Positions 27,301 to 42,300 of a stretch of DNA of 64,000 nt are shown here, in pieces. How positions within the stretch are numbered: position 1 is the first letter of the stretch; each line of letters opens with the position of its first letter. Source of the stretch: Paratinospora sagittata (Eukaryota > Streptophyta > Magnoliopsida > Ranunculales > Menispermaceae); the NCBI GenBank assembly GCA_035771175.1, contig CM069598.1, positions 9,378,314 through 9,442,313 on the forward strand, in the 5' to 3' direction. The notes under the pieces are model-generated. The model saw only the letters and a program-made list of their open reading frames with translations, was not told where the DNA came from and ran no database searches. A program made the position numbers and the translations under genes.

Positions 27301-30300
27301 ATTCGTTGGACTGCAGAGTTTTCGACACTACCAACATTTTTTTTTTTTGCAGATCTTTTTTTTTTTTTGTATGCATTTGTGGGTGGGTGCAGATCGGGTT
27401 TTTTTTTTATTTATTTATTTCTGGGAGGGGGTATCTAAAAAGAAGAAGAAGAGAAGAATAGAGAAGTAGCACACGAATATTGTGGTCACTTCCCTCTGCA
27501 GAGTCATATTTCCTCAATTCTTTGATTATTTTTTTCCCCGAGAAGAAACTATTACTTCTATTAAATGAAGGAAAACAAACAAGGAAAAAGAGGATCAGAA
27601 GTCCTTCAAGATAATAAACGAAGAGAAAAAGAAGTTGCACCACATTCGACCACCCTCTTAACTCTTTGAAATGTTGCTACTTCATGTAAACTCAAATATT
27701 GTTAATGGCGCTAGGTCTGCATCTTTAATGTGATGACTATCACCAAGAAAAAAGGTATACTTTTGCACTGATGGCCCCAACCAAATGAAGTGGAGAATTG
27801 ATCAGGCTGAAGCTGGCAATAATCTTTGATACTGCCATTGTCTCAAGAGTTAAACCAGATGCAAAGGTGTTGTATAATGAGAAGTGCAGACCCAATCGAG
27901 TGGAGAGGAGGAAGGGCAGCCATGTAGTTCTATATAATGGATAACATGATAGTCAGATCATCCAATACGACTTCCATGTTTCCCACATGACCACAGGCCA
28001 AGTACAAATCAATTTAAGTTTTATCCAAACTCAATTATAAAGTAAGTCTTCACATCATGAAATACTTAGAGGAAACTACATCATGTCTAGCTCAAAACAG
28101 AGTGAAAAACTTAAGAGAAGTTGAGACAAAATTTGGATCGTTTGTCAATGGATAACAGATCATACCTTAAGTGAATCACAGCAGTATGTAACAAGCTTCT
28201 CATATGATTTGTATGAATGAATCACATCAAGCTTCTTGTGTAAGTCATTGAATTTTAGAATGACATCTTCAACCTTCAACATCCAAGAATCAACAAGTAA
28301 GGAGATGCGCAACATACAAAATAAGCAAGTATAGGCAAAAGCTTCAAAATCTTTTGCAATCATTTATTGTTGCATAAGGCAGATTCAATGAATGGTTGAA
28401 TACTTAAGCTTTAACATCAAATTAAGTTGGCTTTGCCAACACAACATTAGAACCATCCCCTTCATTCTATGCTGACCCCAGCCCGGGCTGGCTTTCTGGG
28501 AAGCCCGTTCCCACCATGCTCGCGGCCTGGTTGGCCTGCCAGCAGTAGTAGGGATTCTCCGATTCCCTGGTCAAAGGTTGGTTGACCACTTATTGCAATT
28601 AAAATAAAAAGAAATAAACAGCATGGTAACTCAAAGCTATTGTAGGAGTTTTGGATAAGGTAATTCATAAATAACATCCCACACACACTCTATATTTATA
28701 ACGCCAACTTATTGCAATTATAGCAAATGAAAGGGCAATACAGAACTAAGCCAGCAAAGACCAAACAGAATGAAGCCAAATGGATTTAAAAAACAAACAA
28801 AACAAAAACATGATATAAAATATTAAACAAACAACAATAGGGCTACCATCAAGGAGCATGATGACTTCTTCATCTCTCACTTATTTAAAAAAGCACTAAT
28901 AATGAAGCACAAGAATGGAACTTATTAAATTACATTTCAAATATTTAATTTAAGGATTCTAATTGTTATGATTTTATTTCTACTAAGGGTGTGTTTGATA
29001 GGTGAGAAAATAAAATTTTCTCGGGAAAATAGTGATTTTCTCGGGAAAATAGTGATTTTCTTAAGAAAATTTTATTTTCAAGTGTTTGGTTGGCAAAAGA
29101 GGTGAGGAAAAAAAATCCTCGATCCCCCCCCCTCATTTTTCTCAGGTAGAGGGGTATTTAAAAAAAAAAATCTCATGAGAAAACTTTTTTATACTAAAGT
29201 TGAAGAAGTTACAGTTATCTACCTGAATAACTAACTAATAACCACTTATGAGAAAATTTTCTCATGTCCAACCAAACAACCATGAGAAAATTTTCTTAGC
29301 TATTAAACACACCCTAAGAGTTTATTTGAAATCTAATTGTTTTCTTTTGGTAGAATTATAATTTTATTATAGAATAGGGTTTTAATTTCCAAATTGTAGT
29401 AATTAAAATATATTTTTTAGAGGATGCGATAAGAATCAAATTAGGTAAGATTTTATTTTTTATTTGAGTAGGATTGGTTTACAATAGGATTTAAATTAGG
29501 TAATTTAGATTTCTACAAATGACAGTTGTAATAAAGTTAAGACCATGATTGATAGAATGGAAAAAAAATATATTGATTATTGCTTCTATATCGTTCTCTT
29601 CTTCTTCTTTTCTTTTCTTCCTTTTTGGTTCTACATCAACCAACCTCTTAAATTCCACAAAAACCTTCACCAAAAAAGGTTGCAACTTTGGTTCCAATAA
29701 AGGTAGCCAAGTGCCATCATAGTGCTTTGGCATTTCGACCAAGTGAAGTTTTTGAGGAAGATGAAGCTTGAAGTCATGGATACCAGCAGGATTACTCAAA
29801 ATTATAATAGCTTCCCCATACACAAGTACAATGACTCCAATAGAAGAACAAGTGATATAAACATTGAAAACCACTATAAAGCATCACATCGCAAAACTTG
29901 TCAAATCAAGCATGCAATGACTATTTCAACCCATAAATAGCCTTCTGCAAACACAATAAAATGTATTCTCTCAATCAGCCACAATATAGTGCAATGACTA
30001 ATCCATGTACACTTCTTGTAGCTTGTGACGCAAAATTGTGTTCTTTATGGAATGTATGAACTTGATATGAAGGCCAATGAAGAAAAAAAAAAAAAAAAAG
30101 AGCAAAACAAAACAAAAGGTTTCTACAAAATTAAGATGAGCAACATCAGAGGAAGTCCCAAGATATTCCACATTATAAGTTTAGGCGTAGCCTTTCACCA
30201 CTTATAGAGCCTTTACATGCTAAGTTGCTAACATTCGAAAGATATTTAATGGTAAAAACAATTCTATACCCCACAACACGTGTTCTAGAAAGATGTGAAA

Positions 30301-33300
30301 AGAGCTCCAAAAAGAATTCCATCTAGAATAGGAGAAAAACTTGTAGGAGAAAAACTTGATCACAAGTTGGAATTTATGAATAGGGATGGGATGACACAAA
30401 AATCTGAAATGAAAAGTACAAAATGCAAGGAATCAAGTTACAAGATGTTGAGAGCAAGAGTGTATACACTAATACAAGGAAATGGGTATATCAAACAATT
30501 AAAGTTAAGATATTGGTACTACCATACTAGCACAAAGGCAGGCCTTCACGCCATGGTTAAGGTTTCTCCATTGTGACCAAAGGTCATGGGTTCAAATTCA
30601 AAAATAATCTTTCCGATGTGGAGGTAATATTGTGTACATTGGTCATTCCCCAAACACCATACTGTCAAGACCTCATGCACTAGGTACACTTTTGGTCTTG
30701 ACACCATAATGTCAAGACCTCATGCACTGGGTACCATAGTAAATTAGTAATATATTGATCTCATAAAGTAAATAAGTATGATTTGGTTTTGGTTATAAGT
30801 CGACTAACCCCAACCAAAATCAATGGGTTGGGTTGGTTCTACAAACAAATAACACAAACACTTTTTGTAGAAACTCATTCCAAATTAAATCAAAAACTAT
30901 TGATGACACTAAAAAATGTTGGATGAAGAACATTATCTTAACCAGCGAGTAGATGGCTAGGACTTGTCACATATGTTAATGATAGATTATCATCCCTGTA
31001 AAGTACCTCGACAAATTGATATTGTAAGATATTCTCATGCATCTTACAACAAAGTTTCTTTTGTCTAGAGCAATCTAAATGCATGTGTTTTGTCTATATG
31101 AAGAAATGATCCACTCAACTTTAGACTAAAGGTCGTTACCAGTATCATTCATGAGAAGTTCCTCACCGCTAAATTTGGCATGCTAATAGCATAATTACAG
31201 ATGAAGTAGGAGATGTTTTCTGCTTCAATTTCTGCATTGCTCAAGGAAACCAAATTGTTATGTAAACACAAAAAAATAAATATTTGAAAAAAAATTAATA
31301 AACAAATTAACTAAATTAGCATATATATGCATATTTAATCTAAGGCATTGATACGTCGATTGGAACTCAAACCTCAAAAACTATAGCAGGATACAAAGTT
31401 ACAATTAGTTTACTTTGTTCTTGGTGCCATAGGTATTCGATCAAACTAAGCAACGTCCTGAAAATGGACCATTTCACAGACTACAGAAATGGGCAACAAT
31501 GACCAACCATTTTTAGTCACCCAGTTGACCTATGAAATCATTTTGATATAAAAAGGGGAGTATTAAGTGCACAAGGTTCCTGCCATTGCAAGGTATAGTG
31601 AAAGGATGATGTGCGTAGCTTTATCTCCGCATTGGAGAGACTGCTTCCGAATTCAAACTCAGGACCTCCACGTCAATATGTGACTTTACAGGGAGAATGC
31701 GACTATACGAGGAAAATTCGAGATATGTGGCTGCTTTTTTTTTTTCAAGAATTGCCTTATCCTATTTCGGAGTCTCCTTTCTCTTTTCCACCTATTGATT
31801 GGTTGCAGCCTAAGCCGAAGAACTATTGGAGGCTGATCTTCTTTGCAATTATATGAAGTATATGGCTCAAAAGAAATAGTAGAATTTTCCACGGTAGGTA
31901 TATCAGTGTGGGGCAGGTGTGAGATTCTTCCCTTCTCTTGCCAAAAGAAAAAGTCAATATGGACCGTTTTTTTCAAAAGGAACAAAAATTATATTAACAG
32001 GTGAAAAAATAATGCAAAAACTCAAATGAGAAAAATAAATAAACAAGTAAAATACTATTTTTTTAGAATATTATTATTATTACTATTATTTAAAGTTATT
32101 TATTTTTATTAAGAGATTTGTTGCTTATTTTATAAAATTCTAATTGTTTTAGCTCCTAAAATTGAAATAGAATACCGATTAAGTATTTTGGATTTCTATA
32201 AATAATGGAGTTGTGATTGGAACTAGCATTGATTGACGATGGAATAGAAAATTTTGATTGTTAATCTCTTCTTCTTCTTCCTCTTCTTCCTTTCTTCTCT
32301 TTCTCTCTCTTCTTCCTCTTCTTCCTCTTCTTCTTCGAGTTACAAGGGAAAACTCATCCAGGAGATGAGAAAACCCACACACCACCCATTACACCAAAAG
32401 ATTAACATGGTCCCAACTTCTCAACCACTCATTCAACCGATAGCCACTAGCTTAGGAAGAGCTAGCAACCCAATGAAAGGCCAGACACTCCAAGTCACTT
32501 CAAAGAGAATGACCATCCAATAATCCTTCAGGCTCGTAGCGAAAGAACAATAATCATGGTTAAAAGGGGATTGAAGTCATCCAGCAGGGACTGGATATTA
32601 AAGGAAGAATGAGCGCTCCACCAATTCCAAATCTGTCCGGTGAAAGTGCAATTCAAAAATAAATGTCTATCGGTTTCCTCATCCTAACTGCAAAGACAAC
32701 ACCAATGGGAGATGAAGATATGTGCTTAAAGTGACCTTCAAGGAAATCAGCAGTATTAAGTTTTCCAAGAGCAATAAGCCGACTCAACCCCTTAACCTTA
32801 GATGGCACATAGGCTTTCCAAATAGAAGGCAATAAAAAGGGAAGGTGCTAGGATGTTCTATGAGCTTATAGAAGAACGGTTTGATAGAGAAGATTCCAAA
32901 AGGCTCAAAGTTCCAAATTCTACAATCATTGCTAGAACCCAACTAAACATTACCCAACAAATAGAACAAGGAGAGAGATTTGACCTCTTCCCCGAATGTG
33001 AGATTTCTATGAAAATGCAAATTCCAAGACAATCTTCCCTCCTCATTAAGCGATTGGAAAGAATAGATGGAGGCCTGAATTAAGGAAGCCAGAAAAGAAT
33101 AGGACAGAGCATCTTGAGGGTGGAACTCCCATACCATTTATCCTCCCAAAAATGAAAGGATGCTTTGTTTCAATTTGGTTGCAGTTAGACATTCCACAAG
33201 ATCCTGATTTATAGCACAGAGAATTCTAACATGTACTGGAAAAGCTTGAATTTAAAAATAAGAACAAAAAAAGAAGAAAAAAAGAAGATGATGAAGAAGA

Positions 33301-36300
33301 GCTTGCCCAGTGCATGAGCCCCAACATTGCAGGGTCAAGAGAAAGATCAATGTACACAACCTTACCCCGTGTTGCCAAGAGACTATTATATATTTAAACC
33401 ATGACCTCCAACTCATAATGGAGCAACCTTACTTTTGCGCTCAAGCTTGCCTATCTTTTTTTTGTTTTGAGAAGAAAAGCTTGCTTGTCTTATTGGAAAA
33501 GCTTTGAATACAGAGCGAGAGTGACAATCACAAACATGGAACTTCTTAGTTCTTTATTGGTGTCTCCGAGGGAGACTTCTTCCCTTTTCCACATTTACTC
33601 TTTTCTAGTGAAATACACTTGTCTAAGAAAAAAAAATCTGTCAAATCACAACGTAATAAGAATTACTACTTTTAAATCAAAGGCACTTCTCAAAGAAAAA
33701 AAAACTTTTGTCAAGTCAACCAATGAAACAACCATCCAATAACAAAAGAAATAATGCTCTAAATAATCAGATAATCTGCATGTGATGGCATATAACGTAG
33801 TTAATTTTGTGGAGAAAAATACAGCAAATAGAGCAAGAATGCCATTTGGTTGTTGTTGTAAAAATAAAATAATGAAAGACACAAAGATGTAACGTGGTTC
33901 GGCTCTAAGGCCTACGTCCACGGGAGAAGAGAGGGAATATTTTCTTATTCTTGATGATGTCTTAATGGAGGGACACCATATATATATATAGACATACAGG
34001 GCTATGCACACATATAGCTATAATTACAATTTTAGTAACTGCTAAATAAAACGACTACTAAAATTATCATCTTTCCTTAAAGGAAATAAATCTCACGACT
34101 ACTAAAATTATCATTTTCCTTAAAGAAAATAAATCCCACAGATTTTGCTCTTCTCCACAATAGTTGCAATTGTAAGTGCTGGCACCACAGAAAGAACATT
34201 AATCAACAAGCCAACAACATACCAGAGGTTTTGAAAGCCAAAATGAACTTCTCTGCAAAGTCTTCCAGCAATAGCCTCCCTAAAGACTTGAAGATGCTTG
34301 ATACAAATTCCAATGATGAAACTCTTGTTATGTCAACACTCTCTAACAATTGTAAAAGCTCTTCTTTTTTGTCATTATCACACAGGGCTAACAAATAGTT
34401 TACTGTCAAAAAAATGAAATACATGAGATATAGATTAAGGAGATATAAAAATAAAATAAAATAAAAAAGACATATGCTTTAAATCTTACAAGGGCATTAA
34501 CCAAGGATCATAACATAACAAAACATTTTTTTGGCATGGGTATATGATGTAAAATAAAATAATAAAGAGACACAGAGATGTAACGTGGTTCGGCTCTACG
34601 GCCTACGTCCACGGGAGAAGAGAGGAGAATTCTTCTTATCCGTGATGATACCTCAATGGAGGAACACCAAATAAATAGACTTACAGAGTTGTTCGTTGTA
34701 TAGTAACTTTTACAATTTCCGTATCTTTTAGATATGGCAACTCCTAAAAATATTTTTTCCTCTAAATAGTAACACTATAAATGGCAACGCAATCCCCCAG
34801 ATTTCCCTCCTCTCCGCAACACTCCCCCTCAAGCTGGTGAATAAAGATTTACCATTCCCAGCTTGGACACATTTGCTTGGAATGCAGTACGGCTTAACCC
34901 TTTAGTGAGCACATCAGCAAGTTGATTATTGGTAGACACATATGGTGTACAGATCAACCCACTATCAAGTTTTTCTTTAATGAAGTGTCTATCAATCTCG
35001 ATATGCTTGGTTCGATCATGTTGAACTGGGTTATGAGCAATGCTTATTGCAGACTTATTGTCACAATAGAGTCTCATAGGGCCATCCCAGTGTATCTTCA
35101 AATATGTCAAAATTATCTGCAACCATAATAGCTCACAAACCCCTTGTGCCACTCGAAATTCTGCTTCAGCACTAGATCTGGCCACAACATTCTGCTTTTT
35201 ACTTCACCATGTCACCAAATTCCCACCAAGAAACATACAGTATCCGGTAGTTGATCTTCTGTCAACTACTGAACCAGCATAGTCTGCGTTCGTATATGCT
35301 TCAAGAACGACTCTTGTGTGTCGTTTAAATAAGATGTCCTGCCCTGGAGTCCCTTTAAGATATTGTAAGACACGGTTAACTGCTTGCAAATGAATATCTT
35401 TAGGGTTGTGCATGAGCTGACTAATTACACTTACTGCATATGCAATATCAAGTCTCGTGTGAGAGAGATAAATGAGTCTCCCTACTAGTCTTTGATACAT
35501 CTCCTTATTGACAGTAGGTGCTTCTTCAGCTTCTCCAAGCTTATGATTGGGACCAATAGGTGTGGTTACTGGTTTGCATGCTAACTTCCATATTTCTTTA
35601 AGGAGATCTGCGATGTACTTCTGTTGAGAAATAAAGATCCCCTGTTTGGAATGTGCTACTTCAATTCCAAGAAAGTACTTCAACCGTCCTAGATCCTTGA
35701 TCTCGAATTCTTTGGCTAGAGACTGTTTCAGGCTTTGTTTCTCATGCTCATCATTTCCAGTCATAATAATGTCATCTACATATACTAAGAGCGTTGTAAC
35801 TCCCCCTGATGCCGAGTGCTTAATGAATAATGTATGATCTCCTTAGCTCTGCTTATATCCCTTCTCTTTCATTACTCTGGCAAAGCGATCAAACCATGCT
35901 CTTGGAGATTGTTTAAGTCCGTACAAGGCTTTTTTCAGTTTGCACACTTTACCAGTGGTTATACAGCTTTCGAATCCAGAAGGAACCTCCATATAGATCT
36001 CTTCTTCCAGTTCTCCGTGAAGAAAAGCATTTTTCACATCAAATTGTTGTAAATCTCAGTCGTAGTTGGCAGCTAAAGAGAGCAATACTCGAACCGTGTT
36101 CATCTTGGCAACCGGTGCAAATGTCTCCAAATAGTCCACATCATATGTCTGAGTATACCCTTTCGCTACTAATCTTGACTTGTATCTCTCCAGTGACCCA
36201 TCTGCTCTGTACTTAACAGTATAAACCCATTTGCATCCCACGGGTTTCTTTTCGGCAGGTAAATCAACTAACTCCCATGTTGCATTTTTTTCTAGGGCCT

Positions 36301-39300
36301 CCATTTTCACATTCATAGCTTGTTTCCAATCTTTATTAAATAAAACCTCGGATACTGATGTAGGAGTCTTGATATTGTTCAAACTGGTAAGGAAACTCTT
36401 ATGGGTTGGTGAAAACTTCTCAAAGGAAAAAACATGAGATAGTGGATACAAGGGACGCTTGGTGCATTCTCTGGTTCCCTTTCTAATGGCAATGGGTAGA
36501 TCATTGTCGGGTTTAGAGGCTAAAAGATCATTGTTAGCTTCAGAGACTAATGAAATTTGTAAGGAGCGTTCAAAGCCTGTTACCTCATTTGCAGGACTTG
36601 GTTCAGATTCTTGAACTTGCGTCGATTCAGGGACGGCAGCTTTCTTGCTTGAGTACGTTTGTCCAATCATCCGATCCATAGGTTCATCATTTTGGTTATC
36701 AATGGGTTCAAAGAGGGTAGGAGAAGGGTCAAAAAAATCAAACAGACTCTGATCCTTGTCTTCCATAATGACACTCTCCCCCTGAAGAGAAGGAGCGGAA
36801 AAATAGGGCTCATGTTCACAGAAAGTGACATCGGGAGAGATAAAGAATTTCTTTGATAGTGGATGATAACATTTATATCCCTTTTGAGTGGAGGAGTATC
36901 CTACAAAGACACACTTGAGAGCTCTAGGGTCCAACTTCCCCCTGTTAGGTTGGTGAACATGGACAAATGATACACACCCAAATATCTTAAGTATAAGATT
37001 ATTGGAGATTTTGAGCTTAGGGTTTTAATTTACAGAGCCTTTCCATAGGACTTTTGAAACCAAGGGTCTGGGATGGTATGCGGCTAATAAGGTGTGTTGC
37101 AGTAAGGACAACTTCCCCACAATGGGACTTAGGCATATTATTCTGAAATAAAAAGGCTCGGGTTGTATCAAGTAGGTGGCCGTTTTTTCTTTCAGCAACT
37201 CCATTTTGTTATGGGGTGTGAACACAGGATGATTCATGAAGGATCCCCTCGTTTTGGAAGTAATTGGTCAAGGTTTGATTAAAATAGTCTTTTGCATTGT
37301 CAGATCGAAATCTCTTGATTTTTGCACCAAACTGTGTGTGTATCGTGTTATGGAAGGTAGGAAGAACAAAGCTCACATCGGATTTTTGTTTCTGTAAGAA
37401 TATTCACGAGACTCTAGTACAGTCATCAATGAAAGACACAAACCATCGTGCTCCAGAAACATTTGGTATTGGAGAGGGACCCCAAATATCACTATAAATG
37501 TGATCAAAAGAATTTAAACTTCTTTCATTACTAAGTGGAAAAGATATACGCTTGTGTTTTGCTAGTTCACACCCGTCACAATGAAAATCTTCAACATCTA
37601 GAGATTTAAACAAAACAAGAAACATGATTTTAAGGGTTCGAAAAGAAGGATGACCAAGGCGGCGATGATGAAGCCATAGCTTTTCTTTATTGAAAAATTG
37701 TGCTCGAAGAGAAATGAAGTGTTACTCTTGATAGGATGTACTGGTGTCTCAAGGTAATACAGCCTGTCATGTTCCTTAGCACGTCCAATCATCGTCCCCA
37801 AGTCCTGGTCCTGAAATACACAGTAAGTAGGGAAGAAGGTTACATTACAACTCAGATCATGGGTTAGTTTTTGAATAGAGATAAGATTAGTAGATAGTTT
37901 AGGAACATGAAGAACATTTCTGAGTGTAAGGGTGGGGCTGATGTGAACATCACCTATACCAGCAATTGTGGTTAAGGATCCATCAGCTGTGGCCATTTTT
38001 CGACTACTAGGACAGGGATTGTAGGTATGAAACATAATAGGAGAATTGGTCATGTGATCAGTAGCACCAGAATCTATAACCCAAGAGTTAACAAAAGACT
38101 TATCCGAGACTTTAAATCCAATAAAAATAGGAAATTTACCTGAATGTGCCAATGAACAGGTACCCGAGGGTTTGTCCAGTGTGCCAAGCAAAGATTTCAA
38201 TCTTTCAATGTCGTCTTGGCTAAATCCTATTGGCATTGGGGAGTCTGCAACTGTTTGTTCAGTAGACAGATGTGCGTGTCCACTGGTCTTCTGTTGTCAT
38301 CCTTTGTAGCCTCATTCTTTACTGGAAGTTGAAGGCTTGCCATGAAGTTTCCAACACTTCTCCCTGGCATGTCTAGCCTTCTGACAATAAGTACACCACA
38401 GATTGTCCCTATTGTCTCGATTTGGGACCTTGATGATTCAGCTCGCGGACTGTTTGTCTTCTGATCATTTCCCCGATTGGCAACCATAGCTGAGCCTTCC
38501 ATCTTCTGAGGTGTGAGCATAACACTTCTTCTGCTTTCTTCAGTCCGGATAACAGAGATAGTCTCATTCAGAGTTGGCAATTCTTTGTTGAGAGTCTGAA
38601 CTCTCACTTGATCAAACTCTACATTGAGTCCAGCCAAGAAGTCATAGACCCGATCCTTCTCAATGTAATTTTTTAGAACTACAGCATCTGCAGGGCATTT
38701 AGTCTCAATACACCTATAATGGTCAAGTTCCTGCCTGAGATTCTTCAATACATTGGCATATTTTGTGACCGTCATGTTGCCTTGTTTTGTTGTTCCAACT
38801 TTCACTTTGATCTCATACACTTGGGCTGCATCATGGGCCTTAGAGTATGTCTGATGAATGGCATCCCAAATGTCTTTGGCTGTAGTCAGAAACATGCATG
38901 TATCACTAATATTTGGCGTCATTGAATTCCATAGCCACGCCATTATAGAAGCATCTTCGTTATCTCATGTTATAAACTTAGGATCTCTAGGTGTAGGTCC
39001 AGTGCCCAAAAGATGACTCAATTTCCCTTTGCCTTTTAAAAAGGTACGCGTTTTTTCAACTGCTTCTTCAGTCTGCACCGTTTCGGAAGTAACCGACATT
39101 TTTTTTTCTTTTTCTTTTTTCTTCTTTTTTTTCTCTTTTTTTTCTTTCTTTCTCGTTTCTTTTTTTCTTTTTTTTCTAAAAAGGGAAACAGAAAGACGAG
39201 AGAGACAAAGATTTGAAAGAAGAAGAAAGAAGAAGACGCAAGATGAGAGAAGAGAAAGAAAGAAGGGAAGGAAGACGACCTGAAAGAGGAAGATGCAAGC

Positions 39301-42300
39301 GACGATACAGGCGCGAAGAAGATGCAAGTACAGGTGCGAAGGGGTTCCGCGATCTGTGAGCAGCAACACAGCAACTAACGAATCAAAGCAGCAGTCGTGA
39401 TACGATAATGTTGATGGTGCGACAATGATAATGGTAGGGTTCCGTGATTGCAACTGCGAGACATCAGCGAGATAAGTTGTGCGAACCAAAGACAATACAA
39501 ACCATTCGTGCGAACCAACAACAGCAAATGAGGGCAAAGGGTGTGAACAAGTCGCACGAACCAAAGAACAACAGCGTCGGTGTGTAGCAACGATGGCGAG
39601 ATGGCATGCAACGGCGTAGTTGGAACCAGTAGGTTCCGACGAGATGATGTATGCACGATGAAGGCAGCGACGGTCAGGGATTTCACAACGATAAACAGTA
39701 GCGGCGGCAAAAAAAAAATTTGGCGGTGAAGATGATGAAACAGCGACGGCGATGAAGGCCGACCACAAAGATTCGGCAATGAAGGCCGACATAAAAGATT
39801 TCGGCGATGAAGGCCAAAAAAAAATTTTATGAACCTAACGCTCTGATACCATGTTGTAAAATAAAATAATAAAGAGACAGAGATGTAACGTGGTTTGGCT
39901 CTATGGCCTACGTCCACGGGAGAAGAGAGGAAAATTCTTCTTATTCGTGATGATACCTCAATGGAGGAACACCAAATAAATAGACTTACAGAGTTGTTCA
40001 CTATATAGTAACTTTTACAATTTCAATATCTTTTAGATATGGCAACTCCTAAAAATATTTTTTCCTCTAAATGGTAATACCATAAATGGCAACGCAATCC
40101 CCCATATTTCTCTCTTCTCCGCAATAGTATATATTAACTCATGCAAGTGTCAAAACAACCTCAAAGAATGTTCATGATGCAAACCTGTCATCTTTATTGC
40201 ATATGGAAAAAAATGTAATTACCTAGAATGGTCCCACCAAGGCAAGGTCCTATAATGATCTAGACAATGAATGGTCCTAGGAAGTTCTGCCAAAAATGAA
40301 TCTCTTCGCTACTTGTGCCAGGATTGTCAACAACACCAATGTCATTCAGATAAGACTAGTGACTTGTGGGTCACTTAAACAGTAAAGTCCAGCAAGTGAT
40401 GTGTCATTCAGTTATACAATCTTCATATACCTTATGATTTCAAAAAATATAAACATAGATGAACATATTTTGATTTCTACATCAGTAATATCATACTGAA
40501 CCTCAAATACAAGTCATCAAATACTCCAAAGAAAAATAATAGCCTAATAGCCTAATAGAGGTCCAGAGTCCCTCCTACAAGGCTAGGCTCCGCCCTTGTC
40601 AACCTAAGATTGCCACCATTGGAGAAATGCAATGACCCTAACCCATACTATTGTTAAGATACTTTTTTTTAGCAAGAATTGATAAGACAATTAAAAGTAT
40701 GGCATTCCATGCAATAGATGCATAGACCGCATCACCAATTGGCACCAAAGAAAGTGCATCGTTAATTGCCACCAAAGAAAGCTAAAACAAAATGATTATA
40801 TAGCAGAAGAAAATTAAAACAAGTTCTTTATAACCATAGGAAATCCATGTAGTATTATTGATAATGCAAGGTCAAGTTCAAGTTCACTTTTTCTCTTTCT
40901 ATATTTTGTTCTCCATATTCTAATGTCACAAAATAATTGAATGGAAGTGTCACCTTTCTTCAGTCTCATCGTGGGTTCCAAGCCTTGAACTCGAGTAGAG
41001 AAATCTTGATATTCCAAATACAGCCACCCCTTTTTCATTCCCGAATAGCAATGTTTTGAAGTTGCGCCTAAGGGACTATTGGAGATTTATTTTTATTTTT
41101 ATTTTTATTTTTTGCAATCATATGGTGTATATGAACAGAAAGGAACAATAGAGCTTTTAATGATAAATGTAATAGTATACGTAGGGTTTGGGAGTCTTCT
41201 TTCTTTTTGTTCGCATCCTACATATGTAATTGTAAGTTGTCACTTGGTTATGAGATGTGGGGCTGGTTAAGAAATTGGTCTTTCATTCTGGAAAATTTGT
41301 AAAGCCTTCTTGGGACTCCTCGCCCTGGTTGGGTTTTTTGTACTAATTATTAAATTATTATTATAATATAATAATTTATGTTTCTTGTCAAAAAAAAATC
41401 TCAATATATGCTTCTACCACCCAATTACGATAGTTATCTCCTACAACTAGGAGCCTAGGAATGACAAATCTCTTTAATAGCCAACATAGCAGAAATAATG
41501 TAGAATAGTCATCTTAAGCTAGTAATATGCTTACACTGAAATGTTTTCATTTGTTGCATCGAACTTTAGATTTTAGTAACAGAAGAAAGCCAAATCAAGA
41601 TAAGCACTTAAGGAAACAACATTACTAAATTAAGAGGAAGTAGCATTCCATTCCAGTCAAAATATTACAGGGAATAATTATGTGCCAACAAAGATAAAAG
41701 ACATGATTTAGTGCTCAGTTGGAGCCTTGAATTTCCTATTGGATATGACTAGCCCTTAGTATATATTAGTCATGTGATCTAGGCTTGAGCTGTGTGTCTT
41801 GGACTTCTTCAGTTCCTTGATGTAGGCCACCATGGGATTTGCAAATATGGTATTCTATTCCATGTATTTGTTCAAGAGCCTATAAACTTTATACAGCTCA
41901 CTATTATAGTTTGTATCACTCAATCATCTCTCTAAGGTTTCATTTAGGCAACTCACTTGCTAGTTGCAACCTAAAGATGATATTTGCATTTCTAACTTTC
42001 ACTTCAAAAAACAATAACAATGATAACATAAGACTAAAATTATTCCACTTCTTTTTTTTTCTTTTCTTTTTTTTTTTTTGAGAAGATACAATGTTAGTAG
42101 TTAGTTGTATAACCAGCTTCATCACCAAACCGCATTCTCGGGGAGGTATCAGGCCCGTTCCTGACCCTTTAATCCCCCTCACCCTAGGGGGTGAGGCAGT
42201 GGCAAGAGTTGAACCTAGAACCTTTAGGTTCCAAAGCCACCTCTTTACCAACTGTACCGACTCCGTGTTGGCAAAATTATTTCACTTCAAATGGTTAGAA

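Larger units (their letters stand above)
34545..40126 (-). mobile_element. Ty1-copia retrotransposon A, complete structure, coding capacity broken
   Basis: LTRs at 39852-40126 (5') and 34545-34821 (3'), about 93% identical by eye, flanked by the 5-bp duplication GTATA (34540-34544 and 40127-40131). The primer-binding site TGGTATCAGAGC follows the 5' LTR (39840-39851), complementary to initiator tRNA-Met. A polypurine tract TTGAGGGGGAG precedes the 3' LTR (34822-34832). Domain order protease-integrase-RT-RNase H is the copia order. It sits in PPR intron 3 in the same orientation as the host gene. Confidence 0.95.

Noticed and set aside
39029..39792. ORFs at the start of copia A (84, 112 and 275 codons)
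   Set aside because: Apart from the gag N-terminus in the 275-codon frame, they translate low-complexity leader sequence.
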